Source of the DNA: Acidimicrobiia bacterium
GTDB lineage: Bacteria > Actinomycetota > Acidimicrobiia > Acidimicrobiales > Ilumatobacteraceae
Reading direction: 5' to 3'
DNA: 9,206 bases
NCBI GenBank assembly: GCA_030425785.1
Contig: JAUHYJ010000111.1
Location: 1 to 9,206 of the forward strand
The notes under the pieces were generated by a model. It was not told the origin of the DNA, searched no databases, and worked only from the letters and a program-made list of their open reading frames with translations. This document shows, one piece after another, positions 1 through 6,378 of this stretch; the stretch's first letter is position 1; every line of letters starts with the position of its first letter. The position numbers and the translations under genes are program-made.

Positions 1-124
1 GGAACGGCCGGTGTTCTGGTCGGGTTGCTGGTCCTGATGTGGACCGATCTTCCGACCAGTTTGGAACGGCCGGTGTTCTGGTCGGGTTGCTGGTCCTGAT
101 GTGGACCGATCTTCCGACCAGTTC
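1..124. repeat. Tandem direct repeat, two copies of a 62-bp unit
   Basis: Two adjacent copies with a 62-bp period: copy 1 begins at 1 and copy 2 at 63. They match at the first 61 positions, and only the last base differs (T at 62, C at 124). The array starts at the window edge, so more copies may lie to the left. Each unit holds nested dyads: ctggtcgg (16-23) pairs with ccgaccag (52-59), and inside it ggtcc (30-34) pairs with ggacc (41-45) around a 6-base loop. Copy 2 repeats this at 78-85/114-121 and 92-96/103-107. The array lies 12 bp beyond the stop codon of the leftward tpx gene. Near-identity means a recent duplication, strong conservation or an assembly error. It is not a recognised insertion sequence or CRISPR repeat. 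Confidence 0.9.
78..121 (-). terminator. Possible hairpin terminator after tpx (weak)
   Basis: Read on the minus strand, the first structure after the tpx stop codon is the hairpin of repeat copy 2, with an 8-bp outer stem and a 5-bp inner stem separated by bulged bases. It begins about 15 bases past the stop. No U-tract follows, so it is not a textbook intrinsic terminator, although high-GC actinobacteria often use hairpins lacking U-tracts. The second copy (16-59) would give a back-up hairpin. Function is inferred from position only. Confidence 0.3.
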
Positions 125-136
125 GGAGGATGTGGG

Positions 137-634
137 TCAGCTGATGGCGCCGAGGGCGGCGTCGTAGTCCGGCTCGTCGGCGATCTCGCCCACCAGCTGG
201 GTGTGCTTGACCTTGCCGTCGGCACCGACGACCACGACCGCGCGGGCCATCAGGCCGGCGAGCGGGCCGTCCTGGAGCTTGACGCCGTAGGTGTCGGCGA
301 AATCACCACGGAAGCCCGAGCCTGTCTTCACGTTCTCGATGCCCTCGGCGCCGCAGAAGCGGCCGGCGGCGAACGGCAGGTCCTCCGACACGCACAGCAC
401 GACGGTGTCGTCCATGCCCGCGGCGCGCTCGTTGAACGTGCGCACGCTCTGCGCACAGGTGGGGGTGTCGACGCTCGGGAAGATGTTGAGCACGACGTTC
501 TTGCCGGCCAGCGAGTCGGACGAGATCTCGGACAGATCCGAGCCGACGAGCGAATAGCCCGGGGCGTCGGAGCCGACGGCGGGGAGCTCGCCGTTGGTGC
601 TGAAGGGGTTGCCGCGGAGTGTGACTTGTGCCAT
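137..634 (-). CDS. tpx: Thiol peroxidase Tpx (atypical 2-Cys peroxiredoxin)
   Basis: This is a 165-residue cytoplasmic peroxiredoxin that reduces hydrogen peroxide and organic hydroperoxides using thioredoxin. The family is recognised from recall: the N-terminus MAQVTLRGNP, the block NIFPSVDTPTCAQSV and the block RFCGAEG match E. coli Tpx (168 residues) almost along its whole length. The peroxidatic cysteine is C60, with the catalytic threonine T57 in the TPTC motif. The resolving cysteine is C94, and the arginine in the GLMARAVVV segment (R131) completes the active site. The ATG at 634 was chosen because it gives the family's normal N-terminus; an ATG at 670 would add 12 unrelated residues and overlap the upstream gene. 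No clear Shine-Dalgarno site is seen. It starts 25 bp after the DedA-like gene, so it is probably the last gene of that leftward transcript. Confidence 0.96.
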   Translation of the reverse strand: MAQVTLRGNPFSTNGELPAVGSDAPGYSLVGSDLSEISSDSLAGKNVVLNIFPSVDTPTCAQSVRTFNERAAGMDDTVVLCVSEDLPFAAGRFCGAEGIENVKTGSGFRGDFADTYGVKLQDGPLAGLMARAVVVVGADGKVKHTQLVGEIADEPDYDAALGAIS

Positions 635-659
635 CTGCGCAGTCTGGCACGAGGCCAGG

Positions 660-1328
660 TCAGACCGCACCCCCGCGACGCAGGTTTCGGGCGTTGACCG
701 CGACGACGAGCACGAGCGAGATGCCGACCGCCCACCACGAGTACCGCTGGACCCAGCCGACGAAGCGTTCGAGCTGGTCCTCGAAGAGCAGGGCGAGCAC
801 GCGGATCAGCGCGAGCCGCACGTAGATGCCGATCGCGACCAGCACGAACACCCGCTTGAGCGGTGTCCGCCGGATGCCCGAGAGCGCGCCGAGCAGATTG
901 CTGCCGACGAAGAACGGGATCGCGAACCAGTGCGCCCGGTCGTACAGCCGGTTGAACTGCTGGATCGCCTCGTACGTGACGCCGAGGTACTTGGTGAACC
1001 AGCCGAGCACGACGTCGCCGTAGGCGCGACCGATCATGTGGGTCACGAAGAAGGCGGCAGCGATGCGAAGCGGCGCGATGGTCCAGTACGCGGGCTCCCA
1101 CACGTCGGCGCCGAGCGACAGCACGAGGTAGCGGTTGCGTGAGCTGAAGACCAGCAGTGACCACGGCCCCCAGTCGAGCAGCTTGGCCCAGAAGATCCCG
1201 CCGATGTTCGTGAACGCCACGAGGATCGCGAACGCCACCAGCGTGAGCGGCGCCCAGGCGGGGCGCTCGTGCTCGTCGACGACGGCGGCGGTGGTCACCG
1301 AGCCGACGCTATCCGTTCGCTCCCGCAT
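660..1328 (-). CDS. Polytopic membrane protein, DedA/VTT-like
   Basis: A 222-residue integral membrane protein. Hydrophobic segments lie near the N-terminus (after about 22 soluble residues), in the middle (IAPLRIAAAFFVTHMIG) and in the C-terminal third. The stretch IPFFVGSNLLGALSGIRRTPLKRVF followed by two membrane helices, and an earlier GRAYGD, resemble the C-terminal layout of DedA/VTT proteins (flippase-like envelope proteins). The resemblance is distant and the usual acidic N-terminal motif is not obvious, so the family call is tentative. The ATG at 1328 overlaps the end of the upstream transporter gene by 20 bp. A GTG at 1346 would add six residues and lengthen the overlap to 38 bp. 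It is followed 25 bp later by tpx. Overlap and spacing indicate co-transcription. Substrate unknown. Confidence 0.75.
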   Translation of the reverse strand: MRERTDSVGSVTTAAVVDEHERPAWAPLTLVAFAILVAFTNIGGIFWAKLLDWGPWSLLVFSSRNRYLVLSLGADVWEPAYWTIAPLRIAAAFFVTHMIGRAYGDVVLGWFTKYLGVTYEAIQQFNRLYDRAHWFAIPFFVGSNLLGALSGIRRTPLKRVFVLVAIGIYVRLALIRVLALLFEDQLERFVGWVQRYSWWAVGISLVLVVAVNARNLRRGGAV

Positions 1329-3012
1329 CGACGTCGAACGAGCCACCGGCCCCGACGTCGATGTCGATGACGCCGATGTCGTCGTCGAGGTGGCCGTGGC
1401 GTCGGGCGACGTTCCAGGCGGCCTGGCGGGAGCCGTCGTGACCGAGCACGGCGAGCAGGAACGGTGCCCGGTCGATGCCCACGACCGTCGCCGGCGTGCG
1501 CGCCGTCACGGTCGCCGTCCGCGGCACGTCGGCGAGCAGTGCGATCTCGCCGAACGAGCCGCCGCGCCCGATCGACGCGACCAGCCGGTCGGCGATCGAG
1601 ACGTCGAAGTGGCCGTCGGCGACGACGTAGAATCGGTCGCCCACATCGCCTTCGACGATCAGCGCGGTGCCCGGTTCGACCTCGATCTCGTCACCGGCGC
1701 GGGCGACGTCCTCGAGTGCGGCCTGGGGGAGCGGCGCGAACAGCGGGACCCGCGGCAGGAGCGACATCGCGACGACGGGGACGTCGGCCGCGTCGTCGGC
1801 GTGCCGCAGCGGCCGGGCGAACGCGACGAGCTGGAGCAGGAAGAACACCGCGACGCCGGCCAGTGCGAGCCGCGGGCCCGACACCGCGATCGCCGCCTGG
1901 GTGACGAGCGAGCCGGCGATGAGGCCGGTGCCGGCGCTCACCTCGAGCAGGGCGTACACGGCGCCGAGCGTGGACGGCGGTGCGGATCGGTGCAGGAGGA
2001 CGTCGGCGAGCACGTCGATCAGCGACCGGGCGATCCCGATCACGGGGAGGAGCAGGAACGCGGCGACGGCCGTCAGCGCGCCCGAGAGGATCGCAGACCC
2101 GATGGCCAGGACGGCCAGCGCCACGAGGATCGGTTGCGACTGGCGAGGCCGGGCCGCGATCCGGCCGGCGATGGCGACGCTGGCCAACCCGCCGACGCCG
2201 ACCGCGGTCATCAGCCAGCCCGGGCCACCGTCGCCGAGGCCGAGTTCCTCCTCGGCGATCACGACGACGACGATGTCGAGGGCGCCGACGACGAAGAACT
2301 GGCTGCCGGCGAGTGCCAGCACGGCGAGCGCCCCGGGGCGTCGGCGCAGCTCGCGCAGCGCGCCTGCGGCGACGTGCCAGGTGCGGACCGGCTCGTCCGG
2401 CGCGGCCGCCGGCGGGTTGATCGGCCGTGGCAGTACCGACACCGCGACGGCGGCGACGGCGAGCACCGCGCATCCCGCAAGGGTCAGCCCCGGCCCGCCG
2501 ACGGCCAGCAGGACACCGCCGAGCGCCGGGCCGACGAGGCCGCCGATGTTCTCGCACCAGCCGTTCAGGAGGTTGCCGACGGTCAGCTCCCGCGACGAGC
2601 GCACGATGCCCGGCAGTACGCCCGCGCCGGTCGGCCGGATCGTGGTGACCGCCCCGATCGACAGTGCGGCGGGAGCCACCACGGCCGCAGTGGGCAGGTC
2701 GTTCGCGACGGCCAGCGCGGCGACCGCGTAGCCGGCTGCCTGGACGGCGAAGCCGAGCGTGCGGACCAGTTGCGGCGGGTAGCGCGTGGCGAGGGTGCCG
2801 GCGAAGGGCCCGCAGAGGACGTACGGGACGATCAAGGCGATCGAGGCGATGCCGGTCGCCGCCGCGCCGTCGCGTTCGTACGCGGCGACGAGGACACCGA
2901 GCACGACCATCCACTCCGCGGTGACGGACGTGAGGAAGGCGAGTTCGTGGCGAACCAGATCTCGATTCCGCCACGCGGAGCGGGTCGCCGTGGCCGCGGC
3001 CGTCTTCGCCAT
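1309..3012 (-). CDS. MFS transporter fused to a C-terminal cyclic-nucleotide-binding domain
   Basis: A 567-residue two-part protein. Residues about 20-405 form a hydrophobic major facilitator body with two halves joined by a polar linker near 195-215. The segment NLLNGWCENIGGLVGPALGGVLL (about 147-170) is typical of MFS_3/EntS-like exporters. Residues about 417-530 form a CAP_ED domain: LPRVPLFAPLP opening, EVEPGTALIVEGDVGDRFYVV barrel strands, then the phosphate-binding cassette FGEIALLADVPRTATV, keeping the glutamate (E489) and arginine (R498) that contact cAMP or cGMP. No DNA-binding helix-turn-helix follows; the protein ends in an Asp/Gly-rich tail. An export pump gated by a cyclic nucleotide is the simplest reading, but substrate and ligand are unknown. 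The ATG at 3012 was preferred over a GTG at 3030; neither has a clear ribosome-binding site. It is first of a three-gene leftward set and divergent from the acyl-CoA synthetase gene. Confidence 0.9.
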   Translation of the reverse strand: MAKTAAATATRSAWRNRDLVRHELAFLTSVTAEWMVVLGVLVAAYERDGAAATGIASIALIVPYVLCGPFAGTLATRYPPQLVRTLGFAVQAAGYAVAALAVANDLPTAAVVAPAALSIGAVTTIRPTGAGVLPGIVRSSRELTVGNLLNGWCENIGGLVGPALGGVLLAVGGPGLTLAGCAVLAVAAVAVSVLPRPINPPAAAPDEPVRTWHVAAGALRELRRRPGALAVLALAGSQFFVVGALDIVVVVIAEEELGLGDGGPGWLMTAVGVGGLASVAIAGRIAARPRQSQPILVALAVLAIGSAILSGALTAVAAFLLLPVIGIARSLIDVLADVLLHRSAPPSTLGAVYALLEVSAGTGLIAGSLVTQAAIAVSGPRLALAGVAVFFLLQLVAFARPLRHADDAADVPVVAMSLLPRVPLFAPLPQAALEDVARAGDEIEVEPGTALIVEGDVGDRFYVVADGHFDVSIADRLVASIGRGGSFGEIALLADVPRTATVTARTPATVVGIDRAPFLLAVLGHDGSRQAAWNVARRHGHLDDDIGVIDIDVGAGGSFDVDAGANG

Positions 3013-3052
3013 CGGGGAACTCTCGCACACGGAGGGTGGACGACCGCTGCGT

Positions 3053-3066
3053 TACGGTGACGCGTC
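3053..3066 (+). promoter_or_regulatory. Putative -10 box for a leaderless acyl-CoA synthetase mRNA
   Basis: The hexamer tacggt (3053-3058) fits the actinobacterial -10 pattern TANNNT and ends 8 bases before the ATG at 3067. With a normal -10 to start distance, transcription would begin at or within a base or two of the ATG, giving a leaderless message. No TTGACA-like -35 is seen, and no Shine-Dalgarno site precedes the ATG, which agrees with this. The whole spacer between the divergent starts (3013-3066) is 54 bp. I found no clear -10 for the leftward transporter gene in it. Confidence 0.5.
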
Positions 3067-4692
3067 ATGCGAGGGTTGATGCAAGACGTCCCGCTCACGA
3101 TCACTCACCTGTTCGATCGGGCCGAGCAGTACCACGGTCACAAGCCGATCGTCACGGCGACCGGCACGGGTCGTGAACGCACGACGTACGCCGGCTGGGC
3201 CGAGCGAACGCGCCGCCTCGGCGGGGTGCTCGACACGCTCGGGATCACCGAATCCGGTCGCGTAGCGACGTTCGGGTGGAACACGGCTCGGCACCTCGAG
3301 CTGTACTTCGCGGCCCCGTGCACCGGCCGCGTGCTGCACACGCTGAACATCCGGCTCTTCCCCGACCAGCTGACGTACATCGTCAACCACGCCGACGACG
3401 AGGTGATCTTCGTCGACCGGTCGTTGCTGGCGCTCCTGGCGCCGCTGCTGCCGACCTTCGAGCGGCTCCGGCACCTCGTGCTCATGGACGACGGCCAGGG
3501 CGATGTTCCCGACGATCTGGCCGGCCATGAGCTGCTCGACTACGAGGAGTTGCTGGCCGACGCCGACCCGGTCGAGTTCCACGTCGACGACGAGCATCGG
3601 GCGGCGAGCATGTGCTACACGAGCGGCACCACCGGCAACCCGAAGGGCGTGCTGTACAGCCACCGCAGCACCTTCCTGCACACGTTCGGCGCGATGACCG
3701 TCGACTCGCTCGGCGCCCGCGAATCCGACGTCATCATGCCGGTCGTGCCGATGTTCCACGCCAACGCCTGGGGGCTCGCGCACGCCGCCGTGGCCGCCGG
3801 GGCGTCGCTCGTCATGCCCGGTCCCGATCTGTCAGGCAAGGCGCTCGCCGACCTGATCGTCGAGGAACGCGTCACGGTCGGCGCCGGGGTCCCGACGATC
3901 TGGATGCAGGTCCTGCCCGAGCTCGAGGGTCGTGACACGTCCTGCCTGCGGTCGATCCCGTGCGGCGGCTCGGCGGTCCCGAAAGCGCTCTCGAAGGCGT
4001 ACCGCGAACAGCTCGGGCTCCCGATCCTGCAGGCGTGGGGGATGACCGAGACCAGCCCGATCGCTGCGGTGTGCCACCTCGACGTCGACGAGGAGACGCT
4101 GCCCGTCGACGAGCAGGACGAGCTGCGCACGATGGTCGGTCGGATCAACTTCGGCGTCGAGATGCGCGTCGTCGACCCCGACACCCAGGCGCCCGTGCCG
4201 TGGGACGGCGAGTCGAGCGGCGAGCTGCAGTGCCGTGGCAACTGGATCGCCGCGACGTACTACGACGACGAGCGCGCCGGCGACAGCTTCACCGACGACG
4301 GCTGGCTCCGGACCGGTGACGTCGCGGCCGTCGACGAGCGCGGCCGGATCCGGCTCGTCGATCGCACGAAGGACCTCATCAAGTCGGGCGGCGAGTGGAT
4401 CTCGTCGGTCGAGCTCGAGAACGAGCTCATGGCCCACCCCGGCATCGCCGAAGCCGCGGTGATCGGGGTGCCGCACCCGCGCTGGTCGGAGCGCCCGCTC
4501 GCGTGTGTGGTGCCGGTCCCGGGCGCCGAGGTCACCAAGGACGACGTGCTCGCCTACCTGGTCGACAAGGTCGCGAAGTGGCAGCTGCCCGACGACGTGG
4601 TCTTCATCGACGAGGTGCCCAAGACGAGCGTCGGGAAGTTCTCCAAGAAGACGCTGCGAGATCGCTTCGCCGATCACCAGCTGCCGACCTGA
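3067..4692 (+). CDS. Medium/long-chain acyl-CoA synthetase (AMP-forming, FadD/AlkK-like)
   Basis: A 541-residue cytoplasmic adenylate-forming enzyme that should activate a fatty acid with ATP and join it to CoA, feeding beta-oxidation or lipid synthesis. All core motifs are visible: the P-loop YTSGTTGNPKG from residue 184, QAWGMTETSP from 322, GWLRTGD from 412, DRTKDLIKSGGEWIS around 432-446, and PKTSVGKFSKK near the C-terminus with the catalytic lysine K524. Length and the KSGGEWISS motif fit the AlkK/FadD group (medium- to long-chain ligases, like the Thermus enzyme TT0168), rather than acetate or aryl ligases; the exact chain length cannot be read. The ATG at 3067 is supported by a -10 box 8 bases upstream; an internal ATG at residue 5 is possible. 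It is divergent from the MFS-CNBD gene and 91 bp before the ABC exporter genes. Confidence 0.95.
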   Translation: MRGLMQDVPLTITHLFDRAEQYHGHKPIVTATGTGRERTTYAGWAERTRRLGGVLDTLGITESGRVATFGWNTARHLELYFAAPCTGRVLHTLNIRLFPDQLTYIVNHADDEVIFVDRSLLALLAPLLPTFERLRHLVLMDDGQGDVPDDLAGHELLDYEELLADADPVEFHVDDEHRAASMCYTSGTTGNPKGVLYSHRSTFLHTFGAMTVDSLGARESDVIMPVVPMFHANAWGLAHAAVAAGASLVMPGPDLSGKALADLIVEERVTVGAGVPTIWMQVLPELEGRDTSCLRSIPCGGSAVPKALSKAYREQLGLPILQAWGMTETSPIAAVCHLDVDEETLPVDEQDELRTMVGRINFGVEMRVVDPDTQAPVPWDGESSGELQCRGNWIAATYYDDERAGDSFTDDGWLRTGDVAAVDERGRIRLVDRTKDLIKSGGEWISSVELENELMAHPGIAEAAVIGVPHPRWSERPLACVVPVPGAEVTKDDVLAYLVDKVAKWQLPDDVVFIDEVPKTSVGKFSKKTLRDRFADHQLPT

Positions 4693-4783
4693 TCGCACCC
4701 GCGCTGCCGCTCGGCATCGGCGGTTGACGGCCGTCGCGGGAGCAGCCGCCGCTAGCCTCAGACCGCCCGCAGGGGCTGCCACG
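4693..4783 (+). promoter_or_regulatory. Spacer before the ABC exporter: possible -10 and a ribosome-binding site
   Basis: The 91-bp gap contains tagcct (4753-4758), a TANNNT-type -10 candidate that would give a short leader of about 20 bases. It also holds aggggc at 4771-4776, a good Shine-Dalgarno match about 8 bases before the ATG at 4784, which supports that start. A TTGACG hexamer lies at 4724-4729, but the 23-base gap to tagcct is too long for a standard promoter, so the pair is doubtful. The ABC genes may also be read through from the acyl-CoA synthetase gene, as no terminator hairpin is evident. Confidence 0.4.
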
Positions 4784-5626
4784 ATGAGCACGTTCGACCC
4801 CGCCGCCGGCCTCCGGCCCACCGATGCCACCCTGTCGGCGCGCGCCTATCTGCAGGCACTGTGGCGCCGTCGGGACTTCGCCGTCGCCATGCCGGCCGAG
4901 ACGATCCGGTCGCGGCATCAGAACACCTTCCTCGGCAACGTGTGGCACCTCGGCAACCCGCTGCTGACCGTCGGGGTGTACCTGATCGTGTTCGGCGGGC
5001 TGCTCGGCGCCGATCGCGGCATCGACAACTACCTGCTGTGGTTGACCGTCGGCGTGTTCACCTACCGGCTCACGTCGTCGTCGGTGCTCGGCGGGTCGAC
5101 GGCGATCACGTCGAACCAGGGGCTCATGCGGGCGCTGAAGTTCCCGCGTGCGCTGCTGCCGATCTCGGTCGTGATCGGCGAGATCCTCACCTTCGGGTTC
5201 GAACTCGCCGCGATCGCGGTCGTCGCCGTCGCCACCGGGCAGGGGCTCTCGAGCCGGTTGCTCGCACTCCCGTTCGTGCTGGCGGTCCACACGATGCTCA
5301 ATCTGGGCGGAGCGTTCATCGCCGCCCGCCTGAGCGACGGGTTCCGAGACATGCAGCAGATCATTCCGTTCCTGTTCCGTCTCCTCCAGTTCGTGTCGGG
5401 CGTCATGTACCCGATCGGCCGGTATGCGGACAGCGACCACGCGTGGCTACACCGCTTCGTCGTGTGGAACCCGATCGTGCACATCCTCGAGATGTATCGC
5501 TGGGTCTTCATGGCCGCTCCGGTCGATGTCCCTGCGGCGCTGCTGAGCATCGGGACGAGCGCCGCCGTGCTCGTCTTCGGGTTCCGGTTCTTCGTGGCAG
5601 CCGAGCACCGGTACGGACGGCCGTGA
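4784..5626 (+). CDS. ABC-2 type polysaccharide export permease (Wzm/TagG-like)
   Basis: A 280-residue integral membrane subunit of an ABC exporter for lipid-linked glycans or teichoic-acid-type polymers. A soluble N-terminal stretch of about 45 residues ends in IRSRHQNTFLGNVWHLGNPLL, the amphipathic entry into the first helix that is characteristic of Wzm/TagG proteins. About six membrane helices follow, near residues 53-74, 83-103, 131-152, 161-182, 193-214 and 261-275. The segment GFRDMQQIIPFLFRLLQFVSGVMYPI (from about 186) is the conserved ABC2_membrane feature. The open frame extends upstream to 4505, but the ATG at 4784 is preceded by a good Shine-Dalgarno site and gives the family's normal length. 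The stop overlaps the start of the ATPase gene (GTGA), so the two are translationally coupled. Substrate unknown: no glycosyltransferases are in view. Confidence 0.92.
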   Translation: MSTFDPAAGLRPTDATLSARAYLQALWRRRDFAVAMPAETIRSRHQNTFLGNVWHLGNPLLTVGVYLIVFGGLLGADRGIDNYLLWLTVGVFTYRLTSSSVLGGSTAITSNQGLMRALKFPRALLPISVVIGEILTFGFELAAIAVVAVATGQGLSSRLLALPFVLAVHTMLNLGGAFIAARLSDGFRDMQQIIPFLFRLLQFVSGVMYPIGRYADSDHAWLHRFVVWNPIVHILEMYRWVFMAAPVDVPAALLSIGTSAAVLVFGFRFFVAAEHRYGRP

Positions 5627-6378
5627 GCGAGCCCGCACCGGTCGCAGAAGGGCACACCCCGCTGTCGCTCCGCGTCTCGGACGTGCACATCGACTACGAG
5701 GTCTTCGGTGATCGGCGCGCCGGTCTGCGGTCTCGGTTCGCCGACCGGAATGCGTCGGGTCGCAGCCTTGTGCACGCAGTTCGCGGTGTGTCGTTCGACG
5801 TCACCGAAGGCGAGTCGGTCGGGGTGATGGGCTCGAACGGCTCGGGCAAGTCCACCCTGTTGGCAGCGATCGCCGGCGTTCTCCCGGTCACGTCCGGGGA
5901 GATCCTGGTCGCCGACGAGCCGAAGCTGATGGGTGTCGGCGGGGCGCTGATCGGTTCGGCGTCGGGCTACCGGAACATCCGGCTCGGATGCCTCGCGATC
6001 GGGATGAGCGCCGACGAGGTCGACGAGCGGATCGACGACCTGGTCGCGTTCACCGAGTTGGGCGATGCGATCCACCGGCCGCTGAACACCTACTCGTCCG
6101 GCATGCGCGCCCGGGTGTACTTCGTCGTCGCGACCGCGCTGACGCCGCGCATCTTGCTGATCGACGAGGCGCTCGCGGTCGGCGACCGGCACTTCCGCCG
6201 CAAGTCGAGGGAGCGGATCGCCGAGATCATCGGCGCCGCCGGCACCCTGTTGATGGTGAACCACTCGCTCGGCGAACTGGCGAACTACTGCGAGCGCGGC
6301 ATCTGGCTCGAGCAGGGTGAGATCCGCGCCGACGGCCCGATGGACGATGTCGTCGCGGCCTACTCGGTCGACGACTGA
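5623..6378 (+). CDS. ABC exporter ATP-binding subunit (Wzt/TagH-like)
   Basis: A 251-residue cytoplasmic ATPase that powers the permease encoded just upstream. Motifs in order: Walker A GSNGSGKST (70-78), the signature YSSGMRARV (from 157, the form typical of Wzt/TagH in place of LSGGQ), Walker B ILLIDEA with D181 and E182, the following LAVGD D-loop region, and the switch histidine H214 in NHSL. The N-terminal VHIDYEVFGDRRAGLRSRF, between strand 1 and the Walker A, is the insertion seen in polysaccharide exporters. The protein ends soon after the nucleotide-binding domain, so it lacks the C-terminal carbohydrate-binding domain of O-antigen Wzt and is closer to short forms such as mycobacterial RfbE. 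The GTG start at 5623 overlaps the permease stop by 4 bp. Its 3' end overlaps the convergent UPF0182 gene by 19 bp. Confidence 0.93.
   Translation: MSEPAPVAEGHTPLSLRVSDVHIDYEVFGDRRAGLRSRFADRNASGRSLVHAVRGVSFDVTEGESVGVMGSNGSGKSTLLAAIAGVLPVTSGEILVADEPKLMGVGGALIGSASGYRNIRLGCLAIGMSADEVDERIDDLVAFTELGDAIHRPLNTYSSGMRARVYFVVATALTPRILLIDEALAVGDRHFRRKSRERIAEIIGAAGTLLMVNHSLGELANYCERGIWLEQGEIRADGPMDDVVAAYSVDD

Noticed and set aside
1..124. CRISPR array
   Set aside because: Only two copies are seen, directly adjacent with no unique spacers, and the 62-bp period is one continuous repeat.
635..670. Longer tpx start at 670
   Set aside because: It adds 12 residues not found in the Tpx family and overlaps the previous gene; the ATG at 634 gives the standard N-terminus.
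1135..3060. 641-codon open frame on the plus strand
   Set aside because: It is antisense to the MFS-CNBD gene. Its product is Arg/Asp/Gly-rich and lacks any domain, as expected of an antisense frame in high-GC DNA.
4724..4758. TTGACG/TAGCCT promoter pair before the ABC genes
   Set aside because: The 23-base spacing is too long for a standard sigma-70-type promoter, so I kept only the -10 candidate at low confidence.
3832..4830. 332-codon open frame on the minus strand
   Set aside because: Antisense shadow of the acyl-CoA synthetase gene, whose motifs are complete in the plus frame.
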